A stretch of 64,000 nucleotides of DNA from Glaciihabitans sp. Its GTDB lineage: Bacteria; Actinomycetota; Actinomycetes; Actinomycetales; Microbacteriaceae. How positions within the stretch are numbered: position 1 is the stretch's first letter; each line of letters starts with the position of its first letter. Made by a program: the position numbers and the translations under genes. Positions 31,631-40,112 of the stretch are shown piece after piece. The notes beneath the pieces are model-generated. The model worked only from the letters and a program-made list of their open reading frames with translations. It made no database searches and was not told where the DNA came from. The DNA lies in NCBI GenBank assembly GCA_025463785.1, contig JAODBD010000003.1:372001-436000 (forward strand). The letters are read 5' to 3'.

Positions 31631-32824
31631 ATGGATGCCCCGAAGATGCGGATCGAAACTCTCGCCGTTCACGCCGGAATGGAGGGTCTCACCGAGTCCG
31701 GATCGCACGTCCCGACCATCGACCTGTCGACGACGAATCCGCTGCCCGACATCGAGTCCGGTGGCGATTCGTACGAAAATCTGGCGAACGGCGGCGACCT
31801 CATCGCGGGTCAGTCCGCCGTCTATCGCCGCCTCTGGCAGCCGGGAGTCGCGCGCTTCGAAGACGCGCTCGCCGCGCTCGAAGTCGCCGAAGGAGCGGTT
31901 GCGTTTTCCTCCGGGATGGCCGCCCTCACCGCCTGCCTCATCGCAACCGTCGCGGCGGGCAAGCCGCACATCGTCGCGCTCCGCCCGATCTACGGAGGCA
32001 CCGACCGTGTGCTCGACACCGGCCTCCTCGGCACCGAGATCACGTGGTGCGAAGAGGAAACTGTCGCCGCCGCGATTCGACCGGATACCGGCCTCGTCAT
32101 CCTCGAATCGCCGGCCAATCCGACGCTCGAAATGGTCGACATCCGGCGCATCGCAGACCAGGCTGGCGACGTGCCGGTGCTGGTCGACAACACGTTCGCG
32201 ACGCCCGTGCTGCAGCGCCCGCTCGAACATGGCGCGACCCTTGTCCTCCACAGCGCGACGAAATACATCGGCGGCCACGGCGACGCGATGGGCGGGATTG
32301 TGGCCACCAACCGCGACTGGATGACCCGCCTGCGCCAGGTGCGCGCCCTCACCGGCGGGCTGCTCGGCCCGTTCGAGGCGTACCTGCTGCACCGCGGCAT
32401 CCGCACTCTGCCGGTTCGCGTTCGCGCGCAGCAGGCGACCGCGATGGAACTGGCTACCCGGCTGACGACGCACCCGATGGTCGCGAAGGTGCACTACCCG
32501 GGCCTGCCCGGACAGGACCCGCGGGGGCTGCTCGGCCGCCAGATCGAAGGGCCGGGCTCGCTGATCGCGCTCGAGCTGGTCGGCGGATACGACGCCGCAG
32601 CACAGTTCATCGCGGGATGCCGGCTCGTGACCCATGCGGTGTCGCTCGGGGGCATTGATTCGCTGGTGCAGCATCCGGCGTCGCTCACCCATCGGCCGGT
32701 TGCCGCTCACGCCCGACCCGATGGCGGAATCGTGCGGCTCTCGATCGGCCTCGAGCACGTCGACGACCTCACCGCAGACCTCACCGCCGCCCTCGACCGC
32801 CTGGCGCTGGCCGTCGCGATCTAG
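31631..32824 (+). CDS. Cys/Met metabolism PLP enzyme (gamma-lyase / cystathionine lyase type)
   Basis: A 397-residue fold-type I PLP enzyme. The Schiff-base lysine is in LHSATKYIGGHGDAMGG (near residue 205), with VAFSSGMAALTACL, LESPANPTLEMVDI (cofactor Asp region follows as PVLVDNTFATP) and SLGGIDSLVQHPASLTHRPV near 340. Regulation by a divergent Lrp protein suggests methionine gamma-lyase or cystathionine gamma-lyase. It differs from the reverse trans-sulfuration protein at 60734, so the genome has at least two of this family. The start is ATG 31631. Confidence 0.9.
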   Translation: MDAPKMRIETLAVHAGMEGLTESGSHVPTIDLSTTNPLPDIESGGDSYENLANGGDLIAGQSAVYRRLWQPGVARFEDALAALEVAEGAVAFSSGMAALTACLIATVAAGKPHIVALRPIYGGTDRVLDTGLLGTEITWCEEETVAAAIRPDTGLVILESPANPTLEMVDIRRIADQAGDVPVLVDNTFATPVLQRPLEHGATLVLHSATKYIGGHGDAMGGIVATNRDWMTRLRQVRALTGGLLGPFEAYLLHRGIRTLPVRVRAQQATAMELATRLTTHPMVAKVHYPGLPGQDPRGLLGRQIEGPGSLIALELVGGYDAAAQFIAGCRLVTHAVSLGGIDSLVQHPASLTHRPVAAHARPDGGIVRLSIGLEHVDDLTADLTAALDRLALAVAI

Positions 32825-32840
32825 ACCAGCGGCCAGGGAG

Positions 32841-33455
32841 CTAGAGCAGTCCGAGCTCCATCGCCTTGGTGACGGCACGCGTGCGATCGCTCACGCCGAG
32901 CTTCTCGAAGACGTGGATGAGGTGCGTCTTCACGGTGGCCTCGCTGAGGAACAGGGATGCCGCAATCGACGGATTGCTCTGCCCGGCCGCGACCAGCTTC
33001 AGCACCTCGGTCTCACGCGGGCTGAGCGTCGGCGTCGGCGACTTGAGCCGTTGCACCAGTACTGCGGCGATCCTCGGTGCCAGCGCGACCTCGCCACGCG
33101 CGACGGAGCGCACCCCCGTCAGGATCTCCTCCTGTGGCGCAGCCTTCAACAGGTACCCGCTCGCGCCAGCTTCGATAGCCGTCAGGATGCTGTCATCCGT
33201 CTCATACGTGGTCAGGATGACTACCTTGATGCTCGGCCGCGCGGCCAGGATGCGCGCGGTGGCTTCATCCCCATCGATCCCAGGCATGCGCAGGTCCATC
33301 AGCACGAGGTCGGGGGTGAGGGCGAGGGCGAGGTCGACCGCCTCGAGTCCGGTGGTTGCCTCGCCGACGACCTCGACATCCGGAGCCGTCTGCAGCAACG
33401 CGACAATGCCGCCTCGCACGACGGGATGATCGTCGGCAACCAGCACGCGGATCAC
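32841..33455 (-). CDS. NarL/LuxR-family response regulator
   Basis: A 204-residue regulator: receiver domain with Asp-Asp (VLVADDHPVVRGGI), phospho-acceptor Asp in DLVLMDLRMPGIDG (about residue 53), Lys in YLLKAA, and a C-terminal LuxR HTH (LSPRETEVLKLVAAGQSNPS, then LFLSEATVKTHLIHVFEKLG). It overlaps the kinase stop-start by ATGA (33452-33455). With the ABC genes upstream this forms a kinase-regulator-exporter operon typical of cell-envelope antibiotic response. Confidence 0.94.
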   Translation of the reverse strand: MIRVLVADDHPVVRGGIVALLQTAPDVEVVGEATTGLEAVDLALALTPDLVLMDLRMPGIDGDEATARILAARPSIKVVILTTYETDDSILTAIEAGASGYLLKAAPQEEILTGVRSVARGEVALAPRIAAVLVQRLKSPTPTLSPRETEVLKLVAAGQSNPSIAASLFLSEATVKTHLIHVFEKLGVSDRTRAVTKAMELGLL

Positions 33456-34609
33456 GCCGTTACCTCGTGCGCGGCGGGCAGACTGGCGACGAGCGTCGTT
33501 CCGCCGCCTGCCGAGGTCACGACCGTGAGCGAGCCGTTGACGAACGAGAGCCGCTCGCGCATGCCGTCGAGCCCGAATCCGTGCGAGTCGGTTGAGGGGT
33601 CGAACCCGCGCCCGTCATCGGCAATCTGCAGTTCGATCTCTTCGCCCCGAGCAACGAGAATCAGGGATGCCGTGGCCGCCGCGGAGTGCTTCCGCACGTT
33701 CGCGAGGGCCTCCTGGGCGCACCGCAGAAGTACCACCTCGGCATCGCGGTCGAGGGCGGCGGTGTCATCCGCGGTGACGGTCACCGCAATTCCTGTTTCG
33801 CGCCCGAAGCGCTCGCCGAGGCGACGGAGCGCCGTAGCCAGGCCGCCGACGGCCCCGACGGCCGCACCCGACGCAACGAGGGCGCGGGTTTCAACAAGGG
33901 CATTCCGGGCGTTCTCTTCGAGGATCTGCAGCTGCGTTTCCACCGCATTCGTGTCGCCCGCCTTCAGCTCGCGCATCCCGCGTTGCGCGGTGAGTACGAG
34001 TCCGGCGAGATCCTGGGCGATCGTGTCGTGGATTTCGCGGGCGAGATGCTCGCGCTCACTGGCGGCGCCCGCATCCCGGCTCAGGACTGCCAGCTTGGAC
34101 TGCGCCGCCTCGAGCGCGTCAAGCAGCCGTTGACGTTCCTTGCTCTGCTCGGCGATCGCGGTAATCCAGAGGCCGAGCGAGAGGCTGAAGACGAGCGAGA
34201 GCCCTTCGATGATTGCGGCCAGAGCGAGCGCCGATGGGCCACCGCCGTTGCCGATGTACATGCCGACGCCGACCGAGACTGTCAGCGCAATGTTGCCGAT
34301 GATGGCGTCGCGACGGCGATCGAGAACGGTCCAGACGAGCGGGTACGCGATGCACTGGATCGTCGCCATCGATGACGAGAACCCGGTCGCCAGCCCCGCC
34401 AGGATGACAACTGCAACAACCAGCGGGATGCCGATCCGCACGTCACGGAGCCCCCGAGCGCCCAGGGTCGACCAGAGGATCGCCAGGAGGACGGCACACA
34501 CCGCCGCGCCAACGACCCGGGTGACCGTGAGCCCCTCAACGAGGAGCAGCGTCGACAGCACAACGGCCGTGCCCCACACGGCGGAGTGCCACCAGCGCAA
34601 ACTCTGCAT
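33452..34609 (-). CDS. NarL-type sensor histidine kinase
   Basis: A 385-residue kinase. Five or six membrane helices occupy residues 1-165, followed by the H-box EREHLAREIHDTIAQDLAGL (His near 195) and a HATPase domain with DDGRGFDPSTDSHGFGLDGM. The short loops between helices suit an intramembrane sensor of the DesK/LiaS type. It is the partner of the response regulator at 32841 and lies 3 bp after the ABC permease, suggesting it senses substrate or envelope damage linked to that exporter. Confidence 0.92.
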   Translation of the reverse strand: MQSLRWWHSAVWGTAVVLSTLLLVEGLTVTRVVGAAVCAVLLAILWSTLGARGLRDVRIGIPLVVAVVILAGLATGFSSSMATIQCIAYPLVWTVLDRRRDAIIGNIALTVSVGVGMYIGNGGGPSALALAAIIEGLSLVFSLSLGLWITAIAEQSKERQRLLDALEAAQSKLAVLSRDAGAASEREHLAREIHDTIAQDLAGLVLTAQRGMRELKAGDTNAVETQLQILEENARNALVETRALVASGAAVGAVGGLATALRRLGERFGRETGIAVTVTADDTAALDRDAEVVLLRCAQEALANVRKHSAAATASLILVARGEEIELQIADDGRGFDPSTDSHGFGLDGMRERLSFVNGSLTVVTSAGGGTTLVASLPAAHEVTA

Positions 34610-34612
34610 GGT

Positions 34613-35461
34613 CTAACTATCCTTGCGAATCCATCGGAATGTCACGCGGCAGAGCACGAGCCCGACGACAAGCCAGATCGCGGTCGCAATGAGAACGCCT
34701 GTGAGGTTCCACTCGTGTCCGTTCTCGAGCACTGCGAAGCCGTCCGGCAGGAACACCGAACGCATCCCCTGTGCCAGCCACTTCAGCGGGAACAGGCTCG
34801 CGAAGTTCTGCAGCCAGATCGGCAACACGTTGAACTGCAGGTAGACGCCCGAGATGAACTGCAAAATAAGGGTGATCGGGATGATGACGGCCGTCGCGCT
34901 CTTTCCCGTGCGCGGCAGGGCGCTGAGTGCAATGCCGAGCACAGCGCAGGTCGTAACGCCAAGCAGGAACACCCAGGCAAACGTGAGCCACCTCGATGGG
35001 TCGGATGGCAGTCGCACGCCGAACGCCGTGGCCGCAACCAGAATCAGGAGAGCCGCCTGCAGAAGGCCGGTGACCAGCACCTGGCCGATCTTGCCGATGA
35101 AGTAGCTGAACACCGGCAGCGGCGATCCGCCGAGGCGTTTGAGTGTGCCGTCGCTGCGCTCGCCCGCGATGTCGATCGACATGTTCTGCAGACCGCTGAG
35201 CAGCAGGCCCGCCGCGAGCATCGCCGGAAGGTAGTAATCGGCCGCGGTGACGACGTGACCCGCGGCATCCTTTCCGAAGTTCACATTGCTGAAGGCGACC
35301 GAGAAAATCGTCAGGAATACCAGCGGAAACAGGAACGTGAAGAACACCGAATCGCCCTGGCGAAAGTAGGTGCGCACCTCGTACGCGACGCGGCTGAGGC
35401 CGAGGCGCAGGGTGCGGCCGGCCGGAAGCGGCGGCGTTGTCATGACAGTCGTTGCGCTCAT
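34613..35461 (-). CDS. ABC-2 type transporter permease
   Basis: A 282-residue permease with a cytoplasmic N terminus (RLGLSRVAYEVRTYFRQGDS), a large extracellular-side segment and about six helices. GERSDGTLKRLGGSPLPVF matches the ABC-2 signature E-x-x-x-G-T-x-x-x-L. It overlaps the ATPase gene by 4 bases (35458-35461). With that ATPase it forms a drug or lipid exporter, probably under control of the downstream two-component pair. Confidence 0.92.
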   Translation of the reverse strand: MSATTVMTTPPLPAGRTLRLGLSRVAYEVRTYFRQGDSVFFTFLFPLVFLTIFSVAFSNVNFGKDAAGHVVTAADYYLPAMLAAGLLLSGLQNMSIDIAGERSDGTLKRLGGSPLPVFSYFIGKIGQVLVTGLLQAALLILVAATAFGVRLPSDPSRWLTFAWVFLLGVTTCAVLGIALSALPRTGKSATAVIIPITLILQFISGVYLQFNVLPIWLQNFASLFPLKWLAQGMRSVFLPDGFAVLENGHEWNLTGVLIATAIWLVVGLVLCRVTFRWIRKDS

Positions 35462-36345
35462 TTCGCGTTCTCCAATACACTCTCGTTCCCCTGGCGGGCT
35501 TCATGGGATGCGACCAGGTCGAGGTAGACGTCCTCGAGACTCGGGCGCACGATTTCGAGGCCGTCCGGTTCGATGCCCGACTTCATGAGGGCCGCGACGA
35601 CCGCCCCTGGTTCGCTCGTTCTGCGCTCCTGGAGGCCGGCGGCATCCCGCCAGCGGACGATCGGGATGCGCGAATCGGCACCGCCAATCTCGTCAATCCT
35701 GCCGATGTCGATGAGCTTTCCAGCGGCGATGATGCCGGCCCGGTCGCTCAGGTGGGCGGCCTCATCCAGATAGTGGGTGGTGAGGAGGATCGTCGTGCCC
35801 TCACTCTTCAGCTTCGTGATGAGGTCCCAGAAACTGCGTCGCGCCTCGGGGTCGAAGCCCGTGGTCGGCTCGTCAAGGAAAAGGAGTTCGGGGCGCCCGA
35901 TGATGCCGAGGGCGACATCCACCCGCCGGCGCTGGCCTCCCGAGAGCTTGCGGATGAGGGTTTTACTCTTCTCCTCGAGCCCGACGGAGGCGATGACCTC
36001 ATCGACGCTGCGCGGATTGGCGTAATAGCCGGCGAAGTGCGCCAGCTGTTCGTGCACGGTGACGTTGCCGCTCTCGCCGGTGTTCTGGAGGACGATGCCG
36101 AGCCGGGCCTTCCAGGCGATGCCACCCCGGTGTGGATCGAGGCCAAGAACGCTGACTTCGCCGCCCGAGCGGTCGCGATAGCCCTCGAGAATTTCGATGG
36201 CCGTGCTCTTGCCCGCACCATTCGGGCCGAGCAGGGCAAACGTCTCACCGCGGTGGATGTCGAAACTCACGCCGTCGAGGGCCGTGAAACTCCCGTAGGT
36301 TTTGCTCAGCGCTCGTACCGAGACCACCGCATCAGAATCTGTCAT
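35458..36345 (-). CDS. ABC transporter ATP-binding protein
   Basis: A 295-residue ATPase with Walker A GPNGAGKST (about residue 39-47), the signature LSGGQRRRVDVAL and Walker B LLFLDEPTTGFD, followed by the H-loop LLTTHYLDEA. The start ATG 36345 is selected because the ORF extended upstream would include a low-complexity, unrelated stretch; the ribosome site is weak. This is the DrrA/NodI-like exporter ATPase type. It heads the operon ATPase, permease, kinase, regulator. Confidence 0.92.
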   Translation of the reverse strand: MTDSDAVVSVRALSKTYGSFTALDGVSFDIHRGETFALLGPNGAGKSTAIEILEGYRDRSGGEVSVLGLDPHRGGIAWKARLGIVLQNTGESGNVTVHEQLAHFAGYYANPRSVDEVIASVGLEEKSKTLIRKLSGGQRRRVDVALGIIGRPELLFLDEPTTGFDPEARRSFWDLITKLKSEGTTILLTTHYLDEAAHLSDRAGIIAAGKLIDIGRIDEIGGADSRIPIVRWRDAAGLQERRTSEPGAVVAALMKSGIEPDGLEIVRPSLEDVYLDLVASHEARQGNESVLENAK

Positions 36346-36404
36346 GCTGCAATGCTCTCGGGTTGGCACCGATTGCGGCAGCGGCGGATCGGCTGAGTTC
36401 GGCA

Positions 36405-36647
36405 TCAACCGACCGGTTGATCCGGCTCCTCGGTTATCTTCTGCTTGCGTGCGGCTCGAACTATCCCTGCCGCAACAGCGACGACGACGAGCGCAGCCCC
36501 GAATCCGATGACGCTCCAGAGTCCAGCCGCCGCGCTGAGTGGGCCGCTCAGGATGATCAGCAGCGAGAAGACGGCGACACCGACGAGGATGGCGCCCCAG
36601 ACGATCGTGCCGATGCGGACATCCCGACGCTTGATTGGTTCGGTCAT
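36405..36647 (-). CDS. Small two-helix membrane protein
   Basis: An 80-residue protein: MTEPIKRRDVRIGTIVWGAI, then helices at about residues 14-34 and 42-61, and a charged tail ARKQKITEEPDQPV. Its ATG shares the last base of the PspC gene stop (TGATG at 36645-36649), so it is translationally coupled to it. It has no recognised family; a role with the PspC protein is inferred from coupling. Confidence 0.8.
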   Translation of the reverse strand: MTEPIKRRDVRIGTIVWGAILVGVAVFSLLIILSGPLSAAAGLWSVIGFGAALVVVAVAAGIVRAARKQKITEEPDQPVG

Positions 36648-38083
36648 CAGTTCTTTCCCATCTCTGACGGTGCCTTGATGATGCTGATGGTGCCCGAGCC
36701 GACGTTGAGGTTGACCTCAATCGCGCGGGTTACATTTTGCCAACCGGGGTCATTGCCGACGGCGAACATTCGATCCGCGTAGTGGGAATCTGACTGCAGC
36801 ACGAATGAGTTGACGTTCACGTACTCGCCCTCGGGAACGATCAGCGTCAGGTTGCCCTTGCCGACAAGCACCGTCACCTGGCTGGACACCCACCCGTTTG
36901 GCGCAGTCGTGGGACGCGCGCTCGAGAAGTATGAGGTGAGGTCGACCGTCACGTTTCCGGTGCCCTCGACGTAGGTCTCACCGCTGCCGGGCGAGCCGTG
37001 CGGCGTGAAGGTGGCGTCGCCCGCGTACCGGAGATTCGCGCTCTGCGGGAAGATGCCGGCAAGCGCGAGCGGGATGAGCAGCAGGATCGCTACCCCGGTA
37101 GCTCCGCCGCTGCGTCGGCCGAGCGCGCCATTGACGATAATCCCGAGGCCGAGGACGCCGGCCGCCACGGCCGCGCCATCCAGAACCTGCAGTGGACCGG
37201 GCGCGTTATTGCCGAGAACCAGAGCCGTGATCGCGCCTGCGATGAGCGCACCGCCGATGAGCGCCGCCGAGTACAGGGGATTCGATCGCGTGCGCAACCG
37301 GACTTCGCGATACGCAGCCGCGCGTGCAAGCCGCTCGGCGCGAGCGACCGCCGACGCCGCCTGGTTCGCGGCCTGCTTCTGTGCCGACTGCTGCTGGCGA
37401 AACGCCTCGTGCTCGGCCTTCCACTGGGCCTGGCTTTCGCGCCAGGCCTCGACCTCGTCCGCGGGGGCGCCGGGGCCGGGTGGAGGGATCGGGGCTGTCG
37501 GTGCGGGGACGATGGGCGAGGGGATCGTGTCCGGGCGATCATCCGTCGTAGCCGGCGTCGAGGTCGGGGCTGCGGCATCCCGTGCGGTTCGCCTTGAGAA
37601 CCAAACGACCAGCCAAACGAGGAGGCCGAGGATGACGATGGTCCAGAGGGCGCGACCAACCGAGTCGCTCCACTGCGGCTGGCCCCAGTACAGCGAGCCA
37701 AACCACCAGAAACCCTGCGCGACCGGCAGGAGCGAAAGCGCCACCAGGACCGCGATCGCGATGACGGGCGACTCGATCCTGCCCCGGAACAGGTCCTCGA
37801 GGTGGATGCGATTCTTGGCATCGGGCAACAGGAGCCAGGCCACCGCGTACAGCAGCACGGCGGGGCCGCCGAGAACGGCAATGACAACGAGGATGCCGCG
37901 CACGATCAGCACATCGATGCCGAGTCGGTCGGCGATGCCCGCACTCACGCCACCGATCCAGCCCGGCTGGCGGATCAGACCGAGAGAGCGGATCCAGGCG
38001 AAGAATCGGCTGCCCGTCCGCTCAGGTTGTGGTGGCTCGGGAGCGGGAGGAGTTTCGGCTTCGGGGAGTGCTTGCTTTGGCAT
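36647..38083 (-). CDS. PspC-domain envelope-stress membrane protein
   Basis: A 478-residue protein. An N-terminal Pro-rich leader is followed by a PspC domain (RQPGWIGGVSAGIADRLGID, then GPAVLLYAVAWLLLPD, residues about 40-105), two helices, a Pro/Ala coiled linker with Gln/Ala-rich KAEHEAFRQQQSAQKQ, further helices and a C-terminal beta-rich domain (GNVTVDLTSYF, VGKGNLTLIVPEGEYV) of LiaF type. The start is uncertain: ATG 38083 and 38119 are both possible. It diverges from a kinase carrying a related PspC-like N terminus at 38187. It likely senses or buffers envelope stress. Confidence 0.85.
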   Translation of the reverse strand: MPKQALPEAETPPAPEPPQPERTGSRFFAWIRSLGLIRQPGWIGGVSAGIADRLGIDVLIVRGILVVIAVLGGPAVLLYAVAWLLLPDAKNRIHLEDLFRGRIESPVIAIAVLVALSLLPVAQGFWWFGSLYWGQPQWSDSVGRALWTIVILGLLVWLVVWFSRRTARDAAAPTSTPATTDDRPDTIPSPIVPAPTAPIPPPGPGAPADEVEAWRESQAQWKAEHEAFRQQQSAQKQAANQAASAVARAERLARAAAYREVRLRTRSNPLYSAALIGGALIAGAITALVLGNNAPGPLQVLDGAAVAAGVLGLGIIVNGALGRRSGGATGVAILLLIPLALAGIFPQSANLRYAGDATFTPHGSPGSGETYVEGTGNVTVDLTSYFSSARPTTAPNGWVSSQVTVLVGKGNLTLIVPEGEYVNVNSFVLQSDSHYADRMFAVGNDPGWQNVTRAIEVNLNVGSGTISIIKAPSEMGKN

Positions 38084-38186
38084 GCTTTGATCGTGGCGTC
38101 TCCGCTGAATCGCTGCCATGGGGGATGACCCCGACTGAACCCTGAATTCGGGATGTCGCGCCCGGTCGGGGTGCTTGGATGGGGTC

Positions 38187-39338
38187 GTGACCACCGCATC
38201 CGCAAGGCCGCCGCTTCTGCGGCCGCGACGCGCGCTGCTGGGCGGCGTGTCCGTGGCGCTCGCCGTGCATCTGCGCTGGCCGGTGCGCGTCGTGCGGATC
38301 GCGTTTGTCTGCCTGGTCTTCGCTGGCGGCGCCGGCATCCTGTTCTATCTGTGGCTCTGGGCTTTGACGCCGCTTGAAGCGAGTGCGGATGGCGTCGCCC
38401 CGGTCAGCAGGCGCACCCCGGTGGCAGCGCTGCTCGCCGCCCTCGCCGCGGGTTTTGTCGTCGCCGAATTCGTCGTGTCGGCGGACGGCCGGTATACCGC
38501 AGTCAACCTCGCGCTACTGGCGACCATCGCCCTCGCCGGTAGTGCTGTCGCCTGGACCCTCACCATGGATGGCTCCGACCCGACTCGCTCGGCGAGGTAT
38601 GGCACGGTCGTTCGAACCGCCGCGACGGTCGTGCTGTTGCTCGCCGGGCTCGTCGTGCTGCTGTCGCGGCCGAGCGCTTACAACGCGGTGCTCGGAGTGC
38701 TTGCTATCGTCGCAGCGGCCGGAGTGCTGCTCGCGCCGCGGATCGTCACGCTCTGGACCGACCTGATGACCGAGCGCTCGGCGCGCATTCGCCAGGAGCA
38801 GCGGGCGGAGATAGCGGCGCACCTGCACGACTCGGTGCTTCAGACGCTCGCACTCATTCAGACGCGTGCCGGCGCATCGAGCGAGGTCGCGCGCATCGCC
38901 CGGGCGCAGGAGCGCGAGCTGCGTGACTGGCTGTTCGCGGAAGACGTGCCCTCCGCCGCAGACCTCGCGACAGAATTGCGCGAGATCGCCGCCATCATCG
39001 AACTCGACTACGCGGTGCGCATCGAAGTGGTCACCGCAGGCGCACCCGTCGTCGCATCGGCCGCACTCGTCGGTGCTGCGCGCGAGGCCATGCTCAACGC
39101 GGCGCGGCACGCGGGCGGCGAGGTCTCCGTGTACGTCGAAACCACGGCGGGAGCGATCGACGTCTTCGTACGTGATCGCGGCCCCGGCGTGGATTTGGCG
39201 ACGCTTCCGGATGACCGGCTCGGCATCCGCGAATCCATCATCGGACGCATGACCAGGGCCGGTGGCGCCGCAACCGTCGGGCCCGGCACCGGACCCGGCA
39301 CCGAAGTGCACCTGCACCTGGAGGCCGCGCGTGACTAG
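38187..39338 (+). CDS. Sensor histidine kinase with PspC-like N terminus
   Basis: A 383-residue kinase. Residues 8-58 form a PspC-like region (RALLGGVSVALAVHLRWPVR, then FLVFAGGAG-like LVFAGGAGILFYLWLWAL), three or more helices follow, then the H-box EIAAHLHDSVLQTLALIQTR (His near 220) and a HATPase with RDRGPGVDLATLPDDRLG. The GTG at 38187 is preferred over TTG 38175. It overlaps the response regulator start by 8 bases. Divergent pairing with the PspC protein suggests a shared envelope signal; similar kinases are known in MacRS-like systems. Confidence 0.9.
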   Translation: MTTASARPPLLRPRRALLGGVSVALAVHLRWPVRVVRIAFVCLVFAGGAGILFYLWLWALTPLEASADGVAPVSRRTPVAALLAALAAGFVVAEFVVSADGRYTAVNLALLATIALAGSAVAWTLTMDGSDPTRSARYGTVVRTAATVVLLLAGLVVLLSRPSAYNAVLGVLAIVAAAGVLLAPRIVTLWTDLMTERSARIRQEQRAEIAAHLHDSVLQTLALIQTRAGASSEVARIARAQERELRDWLFAEDVPSAADLATELREIAAIIELDYAVRIEVVTAGAPVVASAALVGAAREAMLNAARHAGGEVSVYVETTAGAIDVFVRDRGPGVDLATLPDDRLGIRESIIGRMTRAGGAATVGPGTGPGTEVHLHLEAARD

Positions 39339-39978
39339 CGTGCTCATCGTCGACGACCACTCCATTTTTCGTTCCGGGCTGCGGGCCGAGCTGGATGCCG
39401 GGCTCACCGTCGTGGGCGAAGCCGCCAGTGTCGATGAGGCTGTCGCGCGGATTGAGGCGCTGCGGCCATCCGTGGTCCTGCTGGATGTGCACCTGCCCGG
39501 TGGAGCGGGCGGCGGCGGTGCCGAGGTTCTCACGCGCAGTGCTGGGTTGCTCGAGAGCGTGCGCTTTCTGGCGCTCAGCGTCTCGGACTCGGCCGAGGAT
39601 GTCGTCGGCGTGATCCGCGCCGGCGCTCGCGGCTACATCACGAAGGGCAGTTCCGGCGCAGAGGTGAGCGCGGCGGTTGTCGCCGTTGCGAGCGGGGATG
39701 CCGTCTTCTCGCCTCGTCTCGCGGGCTTCGTGCTCGACGCGTTCGGGGCGGTCGCGGGCGAACGGGCGGAACGCAGCGACGAACTCGACCGGCTCTCGGC
39801 CCGGGAGCAGGAGGTGATGCGGCTGATCGCGCGGGGGTTCTCGTACAAGGAGGTGGCATCCGAACTGTTCATCTCGATCAAGACCGTCGAAACCCACGTC
39901 TCGGCCGTGCTGCGGAAGCTGCAGCTCTCATCGCGCCACGAGCTCACCGTCTGGGCCCAGCAGCGCAAGCTGCTCTAG
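39331..39978 (+). CDS. NarL/LuxR-family response regulator
   Basis: A 215-residue regulator starting at GTG 39331, which overlaps the kinase stop. The receiver has VLIVDDHSIFRSGL, phospho-acceptor Asp in PSVVLLDVHLPGGAGG (near residue 51) and Lys in GYITKGSS. The C-terminal HTH is LSAREQEVMRLIARGFSYKE, then ELFISIKTVETHVSAVLRKL. A longer frame from 39262 is out of place. It is the cognate regulator of the PspC-like kinase. Confidence 0.93.
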   Translation: MTSVLIVDDHSIFRSGLRAELDAGLTVVGEAASVDEAVARIEALRPSVVLLDVHLPGGAGGGGAEVLTRSAGLLESVRFLALSVSDSAEDVVGVIRAGARGYITKGSSGAEVSAAVVAVASGDAVFSPRLAGFVLDAFGAVAGERAERSDELDRLSAREQEVMRLIARGFSYKEVASELFISIKTVETHVSAVLRKLQLSSRHELTVWAQQRKLL

Positions 39979-40057
39979 CGCGCCGCGCCCCACCCCGCCC
40001 CGCGCGCCGCGCGCTCCACCCCGCGCGCCGCGCCCCCACCCCACCCATCCCATCCCC
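39979..40057. repeat. C-rich low-complexity tract left of palindrome 1
   Basis: A run of CCCC, CCACCCC and GCGCGCCGCG words without coding potential. Its reverse strand is G-rich and could fold into G-quadruplexes. It mirrors the G-rich tract at 41129-41160 on the far side of the nuclease gene. Confidence 0.6.
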
Positions 40058-40112
40058 GAGGGGCGTCATATCGACGTTCCCGGAGCGCCGGAACATCCAT
40101 ATGACGCCCCTC
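40058..40112. repeat. 55-bp palindromic element, copy 1
   Basis: Two 23-bp arms (beginning GAGGGGCGTCATAT and ending ATATGACGCCCCTC) flank the 9-nt loop CGGAGCGCC, with two arm mismatches. It is 52 of 55 identical to 41075-41129. It overlaps the last bases of the nuclease gene stop codon (40111-40113). Confidence 0.88.
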
